Positions 9,737 through 19,729 of a stretch of DNA of 64,000 bases are shown here, piece after piece. Numbering within the stretch: position 1 is the first letter of the stretch; each line of letters begins with the position of its first letter. Made by a program: the position numbers and the translations under genes. The notes under the pieces are model-generated. The model saw only the letters and a program-made list of their open reading frames with translations. It did not search any database and had not been told where the DNA came from. Source of the stretch: Brevirhabdus sp. (GTDB lineage Bacteria > Pseudomonadota > Alphaproteobacteria > Rhodobacterales > Rhodobacteraceae); NCBI GenBank assembly GCA_024637315.1, contig JAGXFH010000040.1, positions 1 through 64,000 on the forward strand. Reading direction: 5' to 3'.

Positions 9737-10450
9737 ATGCGGCCGTCTGGCAGAAATGTAAGTGAAATGCGCCCGATTTCAATCGACGTGGGCGTAACGA
9801 AGCACGCAGAGGGGTCGTGTCTGATAAGAATCGGCGACACGCATGTCCTTTGCACCGCCTCGTTGGAAGAGCGGGTGCCGCCTTTCATGAAAAATACCGG
9901 TCTGGGTTGGGTAACGGCAGAGTATGGTATGCTGCCGCGTTCCACCGGCAGCCGGATGCGACGCGAGGCGGTAGGTGGAAAGCAGGGCGGGCGAACAGTC
10001 GAAATTCAGCGGCTGATCGGCCGATCATTACGCGCCGGCGTCGATCGGGTCGCACTGGGCGAACGGCAGATCACCGTCGATTGCGACGTGATCCAGGCCG
10101 ATGGTGGCACGCGCTGCGCCGCGATCACCGGCGGCTGGGTCGCGCTGCGGTTGGCGGTCAACAGGCTGATGAAAGCCGGCGACGTGATTTCGGATCCGCT
10201 GGTCGACCCCGTAGCGGCGGTCAGTTGCGGGATTTACGCAGGACAACCGGTGCTGGACCTGGACTATCCGGAGGACAGCGAAGCCGGCGTCGACGGCAAC
10301 TTCGTGATGACCGGCTCGGGTCGGCTGATCGAGGTGCAGATGTCTGCAGAGGGATCAACATTCTCTCGCGATGAAATGGTTCAACTTCTCGATCTTGCTG
10401 ACAAAGGTGTCGCCGATCTTGTTGCTGCCCAGAAGGCGGCCGTAAGTTAG
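9737..10450 (+). CDS. rph: Ribonuclease PH
   Basis: RNase PH is a phosphorolytic 3'-5' exoribonuclease that trims tRNA precursors. All 237 residues match the family: [101 protein letters not shown]. The ATG follows AGGAAAGGACAGAAC. It diverges from hrcA and is the first gene of a compact rph-rdgB-hemW operon. The next start codon begins two bases after its stop. Confidence 0.95.
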   Translation: MRPSGRNVSEMRPISIDVGVTKHAEGSCLIRIGDTHVLCTASLEERVPPFMKNTGLGWVTAEYGMLPRSTGSRMRREAVGGKQGGRTVEIQRLIGRSLRAGVDRVALGERQITVDCDVIQADGGTRCAAITGGWVALRLAVNRLMKAGDVISDPLVDPVAAVSCGIYAGQPVLDLDYPEDSEAGVDGNFVMTGSGRLIEVQMSAEGSTFSRDEMVQLLDLADKGVADLVAAQKAAVS

Positions 10451-10451
10451 G

Positions 10452-11057
10452 ATGCGCAGATTCGTCGGTGATAGATTGCTGATCGCTACCCATAATCCAG
10501 GCAAGCTGGAAGAGATTCGCCATCTTCTGGAGCCCTACGGAATTGCAGTGACTTCGGCGGCGGAACATGGACTTGCCGAGCCGGAAGAGACCGAGACCAC
10601 TTTCGTCGGCAATGCTCGGATCAAGGCGCATGCGGCGGCCCAGGCAACCGGGCTTCCGGCCTTGGCCGACGATTCCGGCATCGAGATCGACGCGCTTGAT
10701 GGGGCGCCGGGGGTTTACACCGCGGATTGGGCGGAAACGCCCGCGGGGCGGGATTTCGTCAAGGCGATGACCGATACCTGGGAGAAACTCGAAGCAGTTT
10801 CGGCACCGGTTCCGCGAACCGCACGGTTCTGCTGCACATTCGTTCTGGCCTGGCCGGATGGGCACGACGAGGTGTTCGAGGGACAGATGCCGGGACAAAT
10901 TGTCTGGCCGATGCGCGGTGTTCAGGGCCACGGCTATGACCCGATCTTCCAGCCGGACGGCTATTCGGTGACGTTTGGAGAAATGGACCGCTGGGAAAAG
11001 AACAGGATCAGCCATCGCGCCAAGGCGTTCGAGAAACTGGTTTCAGTCTTTGACTGA
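10452..11057 (+). CDS. rdgB: dITP/XTP pyrophosphatase (RdgB/HAM1 family)
   Basis: This family removes non-canonical purine nucleotides (ITP, dITP, XTP) by pyrophosphohydrolysis. The 201-residue protein carries IATHNPGKLEEIRHLL near the N-terminus, ETETTFVGNARIKAHAAAQATGLPALADDSGIEIDAL in the middle, and GYDPIFQPDGYSVTFGEM with KNRISHRAKAFEKL at the end, all hallmark segments. It sits between rph and hemW. Its last bases overlap the proposed hemW start. Confidence 0.95.
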   Translation: MRRFVGDRLLIATHNPGKLEEIRHLLEPYGIAVTSAAEHGLAEPEETETTFVGNARIKAHAAAQATGLPALADDSGIEIDALDGAPGVYTADWAETPAGRDFVKAMTDTWEKLEAVSAPVPRTARFCCTFVLAWPDGHDEVFEGQMPGQIVWPMRGVQGHGYDPIFQPDGYSVTFGEMDRWEKNRISHRAKAFEKLVSVFD

Positions 11058-12216
11058 GGATTGGCGGGCCGGGGGGTTTGGCGTCTATCTGCACTGGCCG
11101 TTCTGTCAGGCGAAATGCCCCTACTGTGATTTCAACTCCCACGTTGCCGCATCGATTGACCAGTCGCGGTGGCAACGCGCGTATTTAGCAGAAATCGACC
11201 GGGTTGGCAGCGAGACGAAGGGCCGGATCCTGGACACGGTGTTTTTTGGCGGTGGGACACCCAGCCTGATGCAGCCCGATCTGGTGGCCGCGATTCTTGA
11301 AAGGATCCGCGCCACGTGGGCGACATCGAATTCTTTCGAGGTGACGCTCGAGGCAAATCCGACTTCCGTCGAGGCGGACCGATTTCAAGGCTATCGGGAT
11401 GCCGGGGTCAACCGTGTGTCGATCGGAATTCAGGCGCTGAATGACCTTGATCTTCGGGCGTTGGGGCGGATGCATTCGGTAGCCGAGGCGCGGTCGGCCT
11501 TCGCTCTGGCACAAAAGGTATTCGACCGTGTCAGCTTCGATCTGATCTATGCCCGACAGAACCAATCGTTAACGGATTGGCGCGCCGAACTGCGCGAGGC
11601 GGTTTCGATGGCCGCTGATCACCTATCGCTTTATCAACTGACCATCGAGGACGGCACCGCTTTTGGCGACCGCTTTGCCCGCGGGCGATTGCCGGGCCTG
11701 CCGGTCGAGGATAGTGCCGCCGACATGTATTTCGCGACGCAAGAGATCTGCGAGGCGGCTGGCCTGCCAGGCTACGAGATTTCCAATCACGCCCGGCCTG
11801 GCGCTGAATCACGGCACAACCTGATCTATTGGAATTGCGGCGACTATCTGGGGATCGGCCCCGGCGCCCATGGCCGGCTGACATCCGGTGGACAGCGCTA
11901 TGCGACCGACACGCCGAGGCAACCCGGCGCCTGGCTACAACAGGTCGAGACGACCGGCACCGGAGAAGTGGCGCGTGAACAGATCGGCGCGCCGGATCAG
12001 CTGGTGGAACTGCTGATGATGGGGCTTCGCCTGCGTGATGGCGTTTCACTGGCGCGCGCTCAAGGTCGCTGCGAAAAAGATCGTTTGTTATTGAAAATCA
12101 ATGAGTTACATAAGATCGGTATGCTCGATACATCCCAGAACCGCTTGCGGGCGACTGAACGGGGGAGAGCCGTTTTGAATGCGGTTCTGACAGAGCTTTA
12201 CGACGCGATTACCTGA
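11050..12216 (+). CDS. hemW: HemW-type radical SAM protein (heme chaperone, formerly HemN-like)
   Basis: The radical SAM cluster motif CQAKCPYCDFNSH (CxxxCxxC) is followed by FFGGGTPSLM, GVNRVSIGIQALND and DLIYARQNQSLTDW, as in HemW. HemW binds and delivers heme rather than oxidising coproporphyrinogen. The first family-like residues are LTEDWRAGGFGVYLHWPFC, so I place the start at TTG 11050 (388 residues), overlapping rdgB by 8 bases. A far upstream ATG at 10975 would run deep into rdgB and is unlikely. The C-terminal HemW winged-helix region is present. Confidence 0.9.
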   Translation: MTEDWRAGGFGVYLHWPFCQAKCPYCDFNSHVAASIDQSRWQRAYLAEIDRVGSETKGRILDTVFFGGGTPSLMQPDLVAAILERIRATWATSNSFEVTLEANPTSVEADRFQGYRDAGVNRVSIGIQALNDLDLRALGRMHSVAEARSAFALAQKVFDRVSFDLIYARQNQSLTDWRAELREAVSMAADHLSLYQLTIEDGTAFGDRFARGRLPGLPVEDSAADMYFATQEICEAAGLPGYEISNHARPGAESRHNLIYWNCGDYLGIGPGAHGRLTSGGQRYATDTPRQPGAWLQQVETTGTGEVAREQIGAPDQLVELLMMGLRLRDGVSLARAQGRCEKDRLLLKINELHKIGMLDTSQNRLRATERGRAVLNAVLTELYDAIT

Positions 12217-13117
12217 AAACATTCCGTTCGGCCGCCGACAGGATTCTGCAAATCTCATCCAGCTCGTCCATCGTCTGATAGTTGATTGTCAGCTGCCCGC
12301 TTTCCTGCCCTGACGTGTGGTTGATTTGGACCTTCATTTTCAGATTTGCAGAAAGATCCTGTTCGATGGCGATTGTATCGGCATCCTTGGTCCGCTGTTG
12401 CTTCGAGGCCTTTTTGGTTGTGGCCTTCGGCGTCTTTGCCAACTGTTCGGTTTCCCGAACCGACAGGCCCTTGGCGACGACCTGCCTTGCCAGACTTGAC
12501 GGATCATCCGTGGTGATTAGGGCCCGGGCATGACCGGCGCTCAGATCGCCGGCGCGAACCATATCCAGCACATCCTCGGGCAATTGCAGCAGGCGCATGA
12601 GGTTGGCGATGTGGCTGCGGCTCTTCGACAATGCCTCGGCGAGCTTTTCCTGGGTATGGCCGAATCGGTCCATCAGTTGCCGATAGCCCGTTGCCTCTTC
12701 CACCGGGTTCAGGTCCGCGCGCTGCACATTCTCGATGATCGCGATTTCCAGAACTTCGGTATCGGTATAGTCGCGGATCAGAACCGGCAGCTGGTGCAAC
12801 TGCGCCATCTGTGCCGCACGCCAGCGGCGTTCACCGGCAACAATCTCGTAATGGTCGGGTTTCCTTGGATTATTCCGCACGATCAGGGGTTGCAGAACGC
12901 CCTTTTCGCGGATCGACGCAGCCAGTTCCTCCAGCTCGTCAGGGCGGAAAAGCCGCCGGGGCTGCTCGGGATTGGCGTCAATTCTCTCGATTGGAACAAA
13001 CAGATCGCCGCGCCGGCGTCCGGTATCCTCCGAGGCGTCGTGCGCCGGTCCGACATCGGCCATCAAGGCGCTAAGACCGCGCCCCAATCCGCGCCGTGCC
13101 TGAGATTTATCTGCCAT
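12209..13117 (-). CDS. parB: Chromosome partitioning protein ParB
   Basis: ParB binds parS and spreads as a CTP-dependent clamp to form the segregation complex. The 302-residue protein shows IDANPEQPRRLF near residue 45, the CTP-binding motif GERRWRAAQ near residue 95, and a helix-turn-helix region (TQEKLAEALSKSRSHIANLMRLLQLPEDVL). A C-terminal dimerisation tail follows. It lies 18 bases downstream of parA and converges on hemW with an 8-base overlap. Three parS-like palindromes lie 1.1-3.3 kb upstream in rsmG and mnmG. Confidence 0.96.
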   Translation of the reverse strand: MADKSQARRGLGRGLSALMADVGPAHDASEDTGRRRGDLFVPIERIDANPEQPRRLFRPDELEELAASIREKGVLQPLIVRNNPRKPDHYEIVAGERRWRAAQMAQLHQLPVLIRDYTDTEVLEIAIIENVQRADLNPVEEATGYRQLMDRFGHTQEKLAEALSKSRSHIANLMRLLQLPEDVLDMVRAGDLSAGHARALITTDDPSSLARQVVAKGLSVRETEQLAKTPKATTKKASKQQRTKDADTIAIEQDLSANLKMKVQINHTSGQESGQLTINYQTMDELDEICRILSAAERNVFR

Positions 13118-13135
13118 CCTCTGCCCCTTTCAGAA

Positions 13136-13942
13136 TCACGCCGCGTGTCCATGCCGCACAATCATTTCTGTCGCCAGATCCCGATAAGCTGTGCTGCCCT
13201 TGGACAAGCTGTCATATTCAAGAACAGGCAGCGCAAAAGACGGCGCTTCACTGATCCTCACATTCCGCGGCACCACTGTGCGGAACACCAGATCGCCAAG
13301 ATTGTCGCGAGCGTCCGCCTCGACCTGTAGCGACAGGTTGTTGCGCTTGTCGTACATGGTCAGAACGACGCCCTCGATTCGCAGCCCCGGATTGGCCGAT
13401 TGCCGCACCTCGCGGATGGTCAGCATCAATTGAGACAAACCTTCGAGCGCATAGAATTCGCTTTGAAGCGGCACCAGCACCGAATGCGCCGCCACCATCG
13501 CGTTAACCGTCAAGAGACTGAGCGAGGGCGGGCAATCGATCAACACGTAATCAAGTTCGAACTGATCCATGGCGGGCTGCCTCAGCGCATCGTGCAACAG
13601 ATAGCTGCGTTTTTCATTCGCCACCAATTCGATATCGGCGGAGCTGAGATCGGTTGTTGCAGGCGCAATCCAAAGCCCATCGACATTGGTCTTTTGCACT
13701 ACATCTTGCAGGGGCGCTTCGTCCAACAACAAGTCATAGGTTGTCAGGCCACGTTTGCCAGCATCTAGGCCCAATCCGGTCGAGGCATTGCCCTGAGGAT
13801 CGAGATCGACGAGGAGGACGTTGAAGCCCTGTTCGGTCAGCGCAGCACCCAGATTGATGGCCGTCGTGGTCTTTCCCACGCCACCTTTTTGGTTGGCAAC
13901 TGCAATGATCTTGGGGCCGGGGGGCCGGGTTGGGTCAGACAC
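13136..13942 (-). CDS. parA: Chromosome partitioning ATPase ParA
   Basis: ParA is the nucleoid-bound ATPase that moves ParB-parS complexes. The deviant Walker A box is KIIAVANQKGGVGKTTTAINLGAAL. VLLVDLDPQGNASTGLG and YVLIDCPPSLSLLTVNA supply Walker A' and B. The reading frame is open further upstream, but homology starts at the GTG at 13942 (SDPTRPPGPK). That start overlaps the rsmG stop by 8 bases and gives 268 residues. It is co-transcribed between rsmG and parB. Confidence 0.95.
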   Translation of the reverse strand: MSDPTRPPGPKIIAVANQKGGVGKTTTAINLGAALTEQGFNVLLVDLDPQGNASTGLGLDAGKRGLTTYDLLLDEAPLQDVVQKTNVDGLWIAPATTDLSSADIELVANEKRSYLLHDALRQPAMDQFELDYVLIDCPPSLSLLTVNAMVAAHSVLVPLQSEFYALEGLSQLMLTIREVRQSANPGLRIEGVVLTMYDKRNNLSLQVEADARDNLGDLVFRTVVPRNVRISEAPSFALPVLEYDSLSKGSTAYRDLATEMIVRHGHAA

Positions 13943-14567
13943 GCCTGATATCTCCAAGGCTGAGCACAATGCCCGCGCTGTCGGTACTGCTGGGGTATTC
14001 TTCGCTCTGAAACGTCCACGATTCAAGCGCTTCTTCCATTTCCTTGCGGAAAGATGCGCCCTTCATGAACAGCGCCCGACCTTCTGGCGCAAGGTGTCGC
14101 GCGGCGTGATCCAGCAAAGTTTTGAGCGGCGCAAGCGCCCGAGCGGACAGGATATTTGCTCCAATCGGCGGCACATCTTCGATGCGGTCCGTGATCACCT
14201 GAACAGGCACCGAAGTTTCACGTGAAACGGTCCGCAGGAACGTGGCTTTGCGATGATCGCTCTCGACCAGGGTGAATTGCAGGTCGGGCGCTGTCTCCTT
14301 CGCCAGAATCGCACAAACCATGCCGGGAAACCCGCCGCCCGCACCCAGATCAACCCACTGCCCGTGACGAATGTCCGCCAGCGCAACCAACTGCGCCGAG
14401 TCAAGAAAGTGCCGAGTCCAGAGGCTGGCCAAGCTGGACCTGGACACGAGATTGATCGCCGGGCTCCACTTGTGCAGCAAGCCGGCGTAGGTATCGAGCC
14501 GAGCCAATGTTTCACGTGAAACATTCAGCTCCGACAAGAACCGTTCACGGCCGCGATCAACCTGCAT
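13935..14567 (-). CDS. rsmG: 16S rRNA (guanine527-N7)-methyltransferase RsmG (GidB)
   Basis: RsmG methylates G527 of 16S rRNA using SAM. The SAM-binding loop is WVDLGAGGGFPGMVCAIL, preceded by LLHKWSPAINLVSRSSL and followed by LSARALAPLKTLLDHAARHL. I place the start at ATG 14567, which overlaps the mnmG stop by one base (TGATG) and gives 210 residues. An upstream in-frame extension to 14717 lies inside mnmG and is not family-like. The coding region contains one perfect parS site (14508-14523) and one with altered outer bases (14214-14229). Confidence 0.94.
   Translation of the reverse strand: MQVDRGRERFLSELNVSRETLARLDTYAGLLHKWSPAINLVSRSSLASLWTRHFLDSAQLVALADIRHGQWVDLGAGGGFPGMVCAILAKETAPDLQFTLVESDHRKATFLRTVSRETSVPVQVITDRIEDVPPIGANILSARALAPLKTLLDHAARHLAPEGRALFMKGASFRKEMEEALESWTFQSEEYPSSTDSAGIVLSLGDIRRV
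14214..14229. other. parS: parS-like site with altered outer bases, inside rsmG
   Basis: AGTTTCACGTGAAACG retains the 14-bp palindromic core GTTTCACGTGAAAC but differs from the 16-bp consensus at both outermost bases. It lies 294 bases from the perfect site in the same gene and is probably still bound by ParB, perhaps more weakly. Confidence 0.75.
14508..14523. other. parS: parS centromere site (perfect), inside rsmG
   Basis: TGTTTCACGTGAAACA is the exact 16-bp consensus for chromosomal ParB binding. It lies in the 5' coding part of rsmG, about 0.6 kb upstream of the parA start, and encodes part of the NVSRET peptide there. Being inside a conserved gene beside parAB, close to oriC, is the usual arrangement. 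Confidence 0.95.
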
Positions 14568-16444
14568 CAGGCGCTGCGCCTTCGTTCGTTCTGCCGCAGC
14601 CTTGCCAATAGCAACGTCAGAGCGGCTGGGGTCATGCCCTCGACGCGGCTCGCCGCGGCAAGAGTGGCCGGGCGGGCCCGCGCCAACTTTGCCGATATCT
14701 CGTTCGAAAGGCCGCAAAGCGCACCATAATCGAAGTCAGCCGGAATCACGTGCGCCTCGTCGCGTTTCATCGCCTGGACGTCACGGTCCTGCCGATCAAT
14801 GTAGTTGGCGTAAAGTGCATCGCACCATATTTGATGACGAATCTCGTTGGGTACGTTGGCGAGTTTCGGCTGGATGGCGATCAAATCGTCAAAGCCGACA
14901 TCCTGAAATGCGAGCAACTGCAATCCATTGCGTCGCACGCCGTCGGCACTGACCTTGATTCCGTACGCGGCGATCTCGCCCGGCGCAAGATCTATGCCGA
15001 CAAGTCGTTGCCGGGTCTCATCGAGGGCGTCCATTTTTGTTTCAAAGGCTTCCCGACGAGGGGCACCGACACAACCGATCCCAATCCCTGTCGGGGTGAG
15101 CCTCTGGTCCGCATTGTCGGCGCGCAGCGACAGGCGGAACTCGGCCCGAGACGTGAACATCCGATAGGGCTCGGTAACGCCCCTTGTGATCAGGTCGTCG
15201 ACCATGACGCCAACATAGGACGATGCGCGGCTGAAGATCGCCGGTTCCCGGCCCTGAACAAAAAGCGCGGCATTCAGGCCGGCAACCAAACCCTGCGCAG
15301 CTGCCTCTTCGTATCCCGTCGTGCCATTGATCTGGCCGGCCAGGTAGAGGCCGGGGACGTCACGCAACGCAAGCGTCGGCCCCAAGGCGCGCGGGTCGAC
15401 ATAATCATATTCGATCGCATAGCCTGGCTGCAGAATTCTGGCGTTTTCCAGGCCATGGATCGAATGCACATAGTCCTCTTGCGCATCCACAGGCAAAGAC
15501 GTGGAAATTCCGTTCGGATAGACCGTGTCGTCGTCAAGCCCCTCTGGTTCCAGAAAAATCTGGTGAGAGGTCTTGTCGGCGAAGCGTACGACCTTGTCCT
15601 CGATCGAGGGGCAGTAGCGCGGACCGACACCATCTATATGGCCTCCATACATCGCTGACCGCGACAGGTTGTTGCGGATAATATCATGGGTTCGTTCGTT
15701 CGTGTGGGTGATCGCGCAATTGACCTGCCGAACGGCCGGACGATCCGAGAGGAACGAGAACATGACCGGAACGTCATCACCGGGCTGCTTTTGCAGAACG
15801 TCCCAATTGATCGTCTTGCCATCAAGCCGTGGGGGGGTTCCGGTTTTCAGCCGTCCCAGCGGCAGGCCAAAGCCGTCAATTCGTTCGGCCAGCTTCTGCG
15901 AGGGCTTGTCACCCATGCGGCCACCAGGGCGCGAAACGTCGCCGACATGGATCACGCCTCGCAGAAATGTCCCGGTTGTCAGAACAACGGCACCCGCCAA
16001 CAACTGCATTCCGTCCGCCAGAACCAGGCCGGAGACTGCATTGTCCTTGATGACGAAATCCACGGCCTCGCCCTCGATTACCGTCAGGTTGGGCTGCGCG
16101 CGCATCTCATCCTGCATCTTCCGACGATAGATCTTCCGATCGGCCTGCGCACGCGGGCCCTGAACGGCTGGCCCCTTGCGACGGTTCAGAAGGCGAAACT
16201 GTATCCCCGCGCTGTCGGCAACACGACCCATCAGGCCGTCGAGGGCGTCGATCTCTCGCACCAGATGACCTTTTCCAAGACCTCCTATCGCGGGATTGCA
16301 AGACATCACTCCGATCCCGTCAAACGTCAGCGTCACCAGTGCCGTTCGTGCGCCAAGACGCGCCGCGGCATGGGCTGCATCGGCACCGGCGTGGCCGCCG
16401 CCGACAACGATGACATCGAAATCGCGCTGTTTCACGTGAAACAC
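14567..16444 (-). CDS. mnmG: tRNA U34 carboxymethylaminomethyl-modifying enzyme MnmG (GidA)
   Basis: MnmG is the FAD-dependent partner of MnmE in making (c)mnm5U34 in tRNA. The FAD-binding N-terminus [58 protein letters not shown] and [19 protein letters not shown] are all family signatures; length is 625 residues. The start codon is GTG at 16444, and codons 1-6 (MFHVKQ) are written by a perfect parS palindrome. A three-base gap separates it from mnmE upstream, and it overlaps rsmG downstream by one base. Confidence 0.96.
   Translation of the reverse strand: MFHVKQRDFDVIVVGGGHAGADAAHAAARLGARTALVTLTFDGIGVMSCNPAIGGLGKGHLVREIDALDGLMGRVADSAGIQFRLLNRRKGPAVQGPRAQADRKIYRRKMQDEMRAQPNLTVIEGEAVDFVIKDNAVSGLVLADGMQLLAGAVVLTTGTFLRGVIHVGDVSRPGGRMGDKPSQKLAERIDGFGLPLGRLKTGTPPRLDGKTINWDVLQKQPGDDVPVMFSFLSDRPAVRQVNCAITHTNERTHDIIRNNLSRSAMYGGHIDGVGPRYCPSIEDKVVRFADKTSHQIFLEPEGLDDDTVYPNGISTSLPVDAQEDYVHSIHGLENARILQPGYAIEYDYVDPRALGPTLALRDVPGLYLAGQINGTTGYEEAAAQGLVAGLNAALFVQGREPAIFSRASSYVGVMVDDLITRGVTEPYRMFTSRAEFRLSLRADNADQRLTPTGIGIGCVGAPRREAFETKMDALDETRQRLVGIDLAPGEIAAYGIKVSADGVRRNGLQLLAFQDVGFDDLIAIQPKLANVPNEIRHQIWCDALYANYIDRQDRDVQAMKRDEAHVIPADFDYGALCGLSNEISAKLARARPATLAAASRVEGMTPAALTLLLARLRQNERRRSA
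16428..16443. other. parS: parS centromere site (perfect), overlapping the mnmG start codon
   Basis: TGTTTCACGTGAAACA occupies the first codons of mnmG. On the coding strand the GTG start shares two bases with the palindrome, and the next codons TTT CAC GTG AAA spell FHVK. ParB bound here would sit on the mnmG translation start region and may affect transcription of the mnmE-mnmG-rsmG-parAB operon. Confidence 0.95.
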
Positions 16445-16447
16445 TCC

Positions 16448-17734
16448 TTACTTGCCGATGCAGAAGCTGGCGAAAATCTCATCCAGCAGATCCTCGACAT
16501 CGACGCGACCGACCAGCGAATCAAGGGCGCGGATGGCGCTGCGCAAATTTTCGGCTGTCAGTTCCGACCGGTCTGGTCCGCCTTCTAACTCAATCCGCGC
16601 GGATTCCAAGGATTCGCTTGCTCGTTGCATCGCGGTTCTATGTCGCTCGCGGATCGCGATCCCGGAATTAGCGGAACGGGCAGAAAGGATTGTGGAGATT
16701 CGGTCGATCAATTCCACGACACCAGCACCGGTCTTGCCCGAAACCGAGGGACCCTCGCCGGACCGCAGATCGCCCTTGGCGGCAATCACGATGTCATCGG
16801 GCTGCCGCAGCACATCGCGCGGCAGATCGCCCTCGATCAGGAACACCCGAAGATCCGCGCGGGCGGCGCGATCACGTGCACGACTGATGCCGATCGTCTC
16901 GATCGCGTCCTCGCTTTCGCGCAGGCCGGCCGTATCGAGCACGGTGACGGGCAGGCCGCGCAGATCCATCCTCACCTCGATGACGTCGCGGGTGGTGCCG
17001 GCGAATTCCGACGTGATCGCGGCCTCACGGCCCGCCAAGGCATTGAGCAAGGTGGACTTGCCGACATTCGGCGCACCGATGATCGCGACCTCGAACCCGT
17101 CGCGAATGCGTTCGGCCATGCTTGTGCGGACAATCTCTGCTTTCAGATCGCCGGCTACAGCGTCAATCAACTCGAGAACTTCGGGTGTCACATCAACCGG
17201 CACCTCTTCATCTGCGAAGTCGATCGTGGCTTCCAGAAGCGCGGCGGCGCGGATCAGTTTGCTCCGCCACATCTCGGAAGCCATGCCGATGGCACCTGAC
17301 AATACCCGCAGGGCCTGTTTGCGTTGCGCCTCGGTTTCCGCGTCGATCAGGTCGGCGAGGCCTTCGACCTGGGCGAGGTCCAACTGCCCGTTCTCCAGAG
17401 CGCGGCGGGTGAATTCCCCAGCTTCGGCTGGGCGCAGGTCGGGAAACTCTTCGAGGTTGCGCAGAACCGCACTGATGGTGGCGACGCTGCCGTGCAGGTG
17501 AAGCTCTACCACATCCTCGCCGGTAAAGCTGTGCCCGGCGGCGAAACGGAGGACGAGCGCCCGATCCAGTTCGTCACCATTCCGATCGTAAAGCACCCGC
17601 AAGGCTGTTCGGTGCGGCTCGGGTAGGGTGCCCGCCAGCTGCTTTGCCGCGGAAACCGCTGATGGCCCGGAAATGCGGACGACCGCGACGCCGGATTTCC
17701 CACGCGCCGACGCCAAGGCAAAAATCGTATCCAT
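16448..17734 (-). CDS. mnmE: tRNA modification GTPase MnmE (TrmE)
   Basis: MnmE is a GTPase that works with MnmG on wobble-uridine modification. The N-terminal tetrahydrofolate-binding domain ([24 protein letters not shown]) is followed by the G domain with [16 protein letters not shown] (G1), TTRDV (G2) and DTAGLRES (G3). The conserved C-terminal FCIGK, whose Cys is essential in the family, is intact. Length is 428 residues. The leader upstream of the ATG at 17734 is AT-rich with no obvious Shine-Dalgarno sequence and contains an 18-base perfect palindrome. Confidence 0.96.
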   Translation of the reverse strand: MDTIFALASARGKSGVAVVRISGPSAVSAAKQLAGTLPEPHRTALRVLYDRNGDELDRALVLRFAAGHSFTGEDVVELHLHGSVATISAVLRNLEEFPDLRPAEAGEFTRRALENGQLDLAQVEGLADLIDAETEAQRKQALRVLSGAIGMASEMWRSKLIRAAALLEATIDFADEEVPVDVTPEVLELIDAVAGDLKAEIVRTSMAERIRDGFEVAIIGAPNVGKSTLLNALAGREAAITSEFAGTTRDVIEVRMDLRGLPVTVLDTAGLRESEDAIETIGISRARDRAARADLRVFLIEGDLPRDVLRQPDDIVIAAKGDLRSGEGPSVSGKTGAGVVELIDRISTILSARSANSGIAIRERHRTAMQRASESLESARIELEGGPDRSELTAENLRSAIRALDSLVGRVDVEDLLDEIFASFCIGK

Positions 17735-17746
17735 ATCATTTTAACG

Positions 17747-17764
17747 TATTGTTATATAACAATA
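17747..17764. promoter_or_regulatory. 18-bp perfect AT-rich palindrome between rho and mnmE
   Basis: TATTGTTATATAACAATA is perfectly self-complementary and occupies most of the 32-base gap between the rho stop and the mnmE start. It begins 12 bases upstream of the mnmE ATG. It could be an operator for a dimeric regulator or the stem of a weak attenuator. The overlapping TTAA-N7-TTAT at 17741-17755 is close to the CtrA consensus TTAA-N7-TTAA. Which role applies, if any, is inference. Confidence 0.4.
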
Positions 17765-17766
17765 AT

Positions 17767-19038
17767 TTATGTATTCATCGAATCGAAGAAATCCGCGTTG
17801 GACTTCGTCTGCTTCAACTTGGACAGCAGGAATTCAACTGCATCGGTCGTGCCCATCGGGTTCAGAATGCGCCGCAGGACATAAGTTTTCTGCAGGTCTA
17901 CCTTGTCAACCAGCAGCTCTTCCTTCCGCGTGCCGGATTTGAGGATGTCGATAGCCGGGAAGACCCGCTTGTCGGCAATCTTCCGGTCCAGCACGATTTC
18001 AGAGTTACCGGTGCCCTTGAATTCCTCGAAGATGACCTCGTCCATCCGGCTGCCGGTGTCGATAAGTGCAGTGGCGATGATCGTCAAAGAACCGCCTTCC
18101 TCGATGTTCCGGGCGGCGCCAAAGAACCGCTTCGGGCGCTGCAGGGCATTGGCGTCGACACCACCGGTCAGAACCTTGCCGGAAGACGGCACAACCGTGT
18201 TGAACGCACGACCGAGGCGGGTGATCGAATCGAGCAGGATCACCACGTCGCGCTTGTGCTCAACCAGACGCTTGGCTTTCTCGATCACCATCTCGGCAAC
18301 TGCGACATGTCGTGTGGCGGGTTCGTCGAAAGTCGAAGACACGACTTCTCCCTTGACGCTTCGCTGCATGTCGGTGACTTCCTCGGGCCGCTCGTCGATC
18401 AGAAGCACGATCAGGTAGCATTCGGGGTGATTCTTCTCGATCGAGTTGGCGATATTTTGCAGGATCACCGTCTTACCAGTCCGGGGCGGGGCGACGATCA
18501 AAGAGCGCTGGCCTTTGCCGATGGGCGCTACTAGGTCGATGATCCGCGCGGTCCGGTCCTTGATGGTCGGATCCTCGATTTCCAGCTTGAACCGCTCGTC
18601 AGGATAAAGCGGCGTCAGGTTGTCGAAGTTGATCTTGTGACGCGCTCTCTCGGGATCTTCGAAATTGATCTGGCTGACCTTGGTGATCGCGAAATAACGT
18701 TCGTTGTCGCCGGGAGCCTGGATCACGCCTTCAACCGTATCGCCGGTCCGCAGGCTGTGATGACGGATCATCTCCGGCGACACATAGATGTCATCCGGAC
18801 CGGGCAAATAGTTCGCTTCGGGCGAGCGCAGGAAACCGAAACCGTCCTGCAGGACCTCGAGCACGCCGTCGCCCGAGATTTCCCAGCCTTCCTCAGCGCG
18901 TTCTTTCAGGATGGCGAACATCATGTCGCCCTTGCGCATGGTCGAGGCGTTCTCGATCTCCAGCTCTTCGGCCATCGACAACAGGTCTTTCGGCGTATGC
19001 GCTTTCAGGTCGGCAAGGTTCAGGCGTTCTTGTGTCAT
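17767..19038 (-). CDS. rho: Transcription termination factor Rho
   Basis: Rho is the hexameric RNA helicase that ends transcription. Visible parts are the N-terminal Rho_N helices ([26 protein letters not shown]), the RNA-binding OB fold ([35 protein letters not shown]) and the ATPase with [39 protein letters not shown] and [13 protein letters not shown]. The ATG at 19038 fits the family N-terminus (423 residues); an upstream in-frame start at 19095 would add 19 unrelated residues. It is transcribed away from the putative origin, upstream of mnmE. Confidence 0.96.
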   Translation of the reverse strand: MTQERLNLADLKAHTPKDLLSMAEELEIENASTMRKGDMMFAILKERAEEGWEISGDGVLEVLQDGFGFLRSPEANYLPGPDDIYVSPEMIRHHSLRTGDTVEGVIQAPGDNERYFAITKVSQINFEDPERARHKINFDNLTPLYPDERFKLEIEDPTIKDRTARIIDLVAPIGKGQRSLIVAPPRTGKTVILQNIANSIEKNHPECYLIVLLIDERPEEVTDMQRSVKGEVVSSTFDEPATRHVAVAEMVIEKAKRLVEHKRDVVILLDSITRLGRAFNTVVPSSGKVLTGGVDANALQRPKRFFGAARNIEEGGSLTIIATALIDTGSRMDEVIFEEFKGTGNSEIVLDRKIADKRVFPAIDILKSGTRKEELLVDKVDLQKTYVLRRILNPMGTTDAVEFLLSKLKQTKSNADFFDSMNT

Positions 19039-19154
19039 GGGATATGTCCGGCGACCGGCAATCTGGTGCGAGGTCTGATCAAAATGGGAATTCAACGCGA
19101 TCGGACGACCGCTGCGGGCTAGATAGGCGCGCCAACGCGGCGAGTCAACGTGTG

Positions 19155-19607
19155 TCAGAACGGTCGCGCGACAACCGACACGACGATTATGACCAGAAGC
19201 AGCGTCGGAACCTCATTCATCATCCGATAGCGCCGACCGCTGATCGTGTTCTGACCTTTCAGGAAATCCTTTCGCCGGTAGCCAAGCCAGTGATGGAACC
19301 ACGTCATCAAAAGGACGCCCGCCGCCTTGGTCCACGGCCAGACCTGGCTCCAGTCGACGATGCCGGGGGTGAATACCAGCATCAGCCCGAAGATCCATGT
19401 CGCGACCATCGCGGGATTCATGATGGCCCTGAGCAGGCGTCGTTCCATCGTTTGGAACATTCCGTCGGTGCCTGATCCAATGGTGACCTGTTCGACGTGA
19501 TAGACGAACAGCCTTGGCAGATAGAACAACCCCGCCATCCAGGCGATGACCGATATCACATGCAGGGATTTCGTCCAAGGATAGGCTGAGATCAGAAAGT
19601 CTGTCAT
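19155..19607 (-). CDS. hemJ: Protoporphyrinogen IX oxidase HemJ (membrane)
   Basis: HemJ is the small integral-membrane protoporphyrinogen oxidase of many alphaproteobacteria, acting late in heme synthesis. The 150-residue protein has about four hydrophobic segments and conserved His positions ([44 protein letters not shown]). The start is set at ATG 19607 ([11 protein letters not shown]); the frame is open further upstream without family similarity. It is the last minus-strand gene before the gene-free origin segment, and a hemE gene often found next to it is absent here. Confidence 0.85.
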   Translation of the reverse strand: MTDFLISAYPWTKSLHVISVIAWMAGLFYLPRLFVYHVEQVTIGSGTDGMFQTMERRLLRAIMNPAMVATWIFGLMLVFTPGIVDWSQVWPWTKAAGVLLMTWFHHWLGYRRKDFLKGQNTISGRRYRMMNEVPTLLLVIIVVSVVARPF

Positions 19608-19720
19608 GCGAGCTTGTCCCTTACCGTCATCCTTCCTCTTAATAATAATAAGAAAGAAAAGAAAAGATGATGTGTTAGTAGGGCCGGTGGACAATGGGGA
19701 TTATCGAACCATCCGGTGAG

Positions 19721-19729
19721 TTATGCACA
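19721..19729 (+). promoter_or_regulatory. DnaA box TTATGCACA
   Basis: An exact match to the consensus TTATNCACA in the gene-free segment between hemJ and maf. It is the strongest of the four DnaA-box-like sequences there. Confidence 0.75.
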
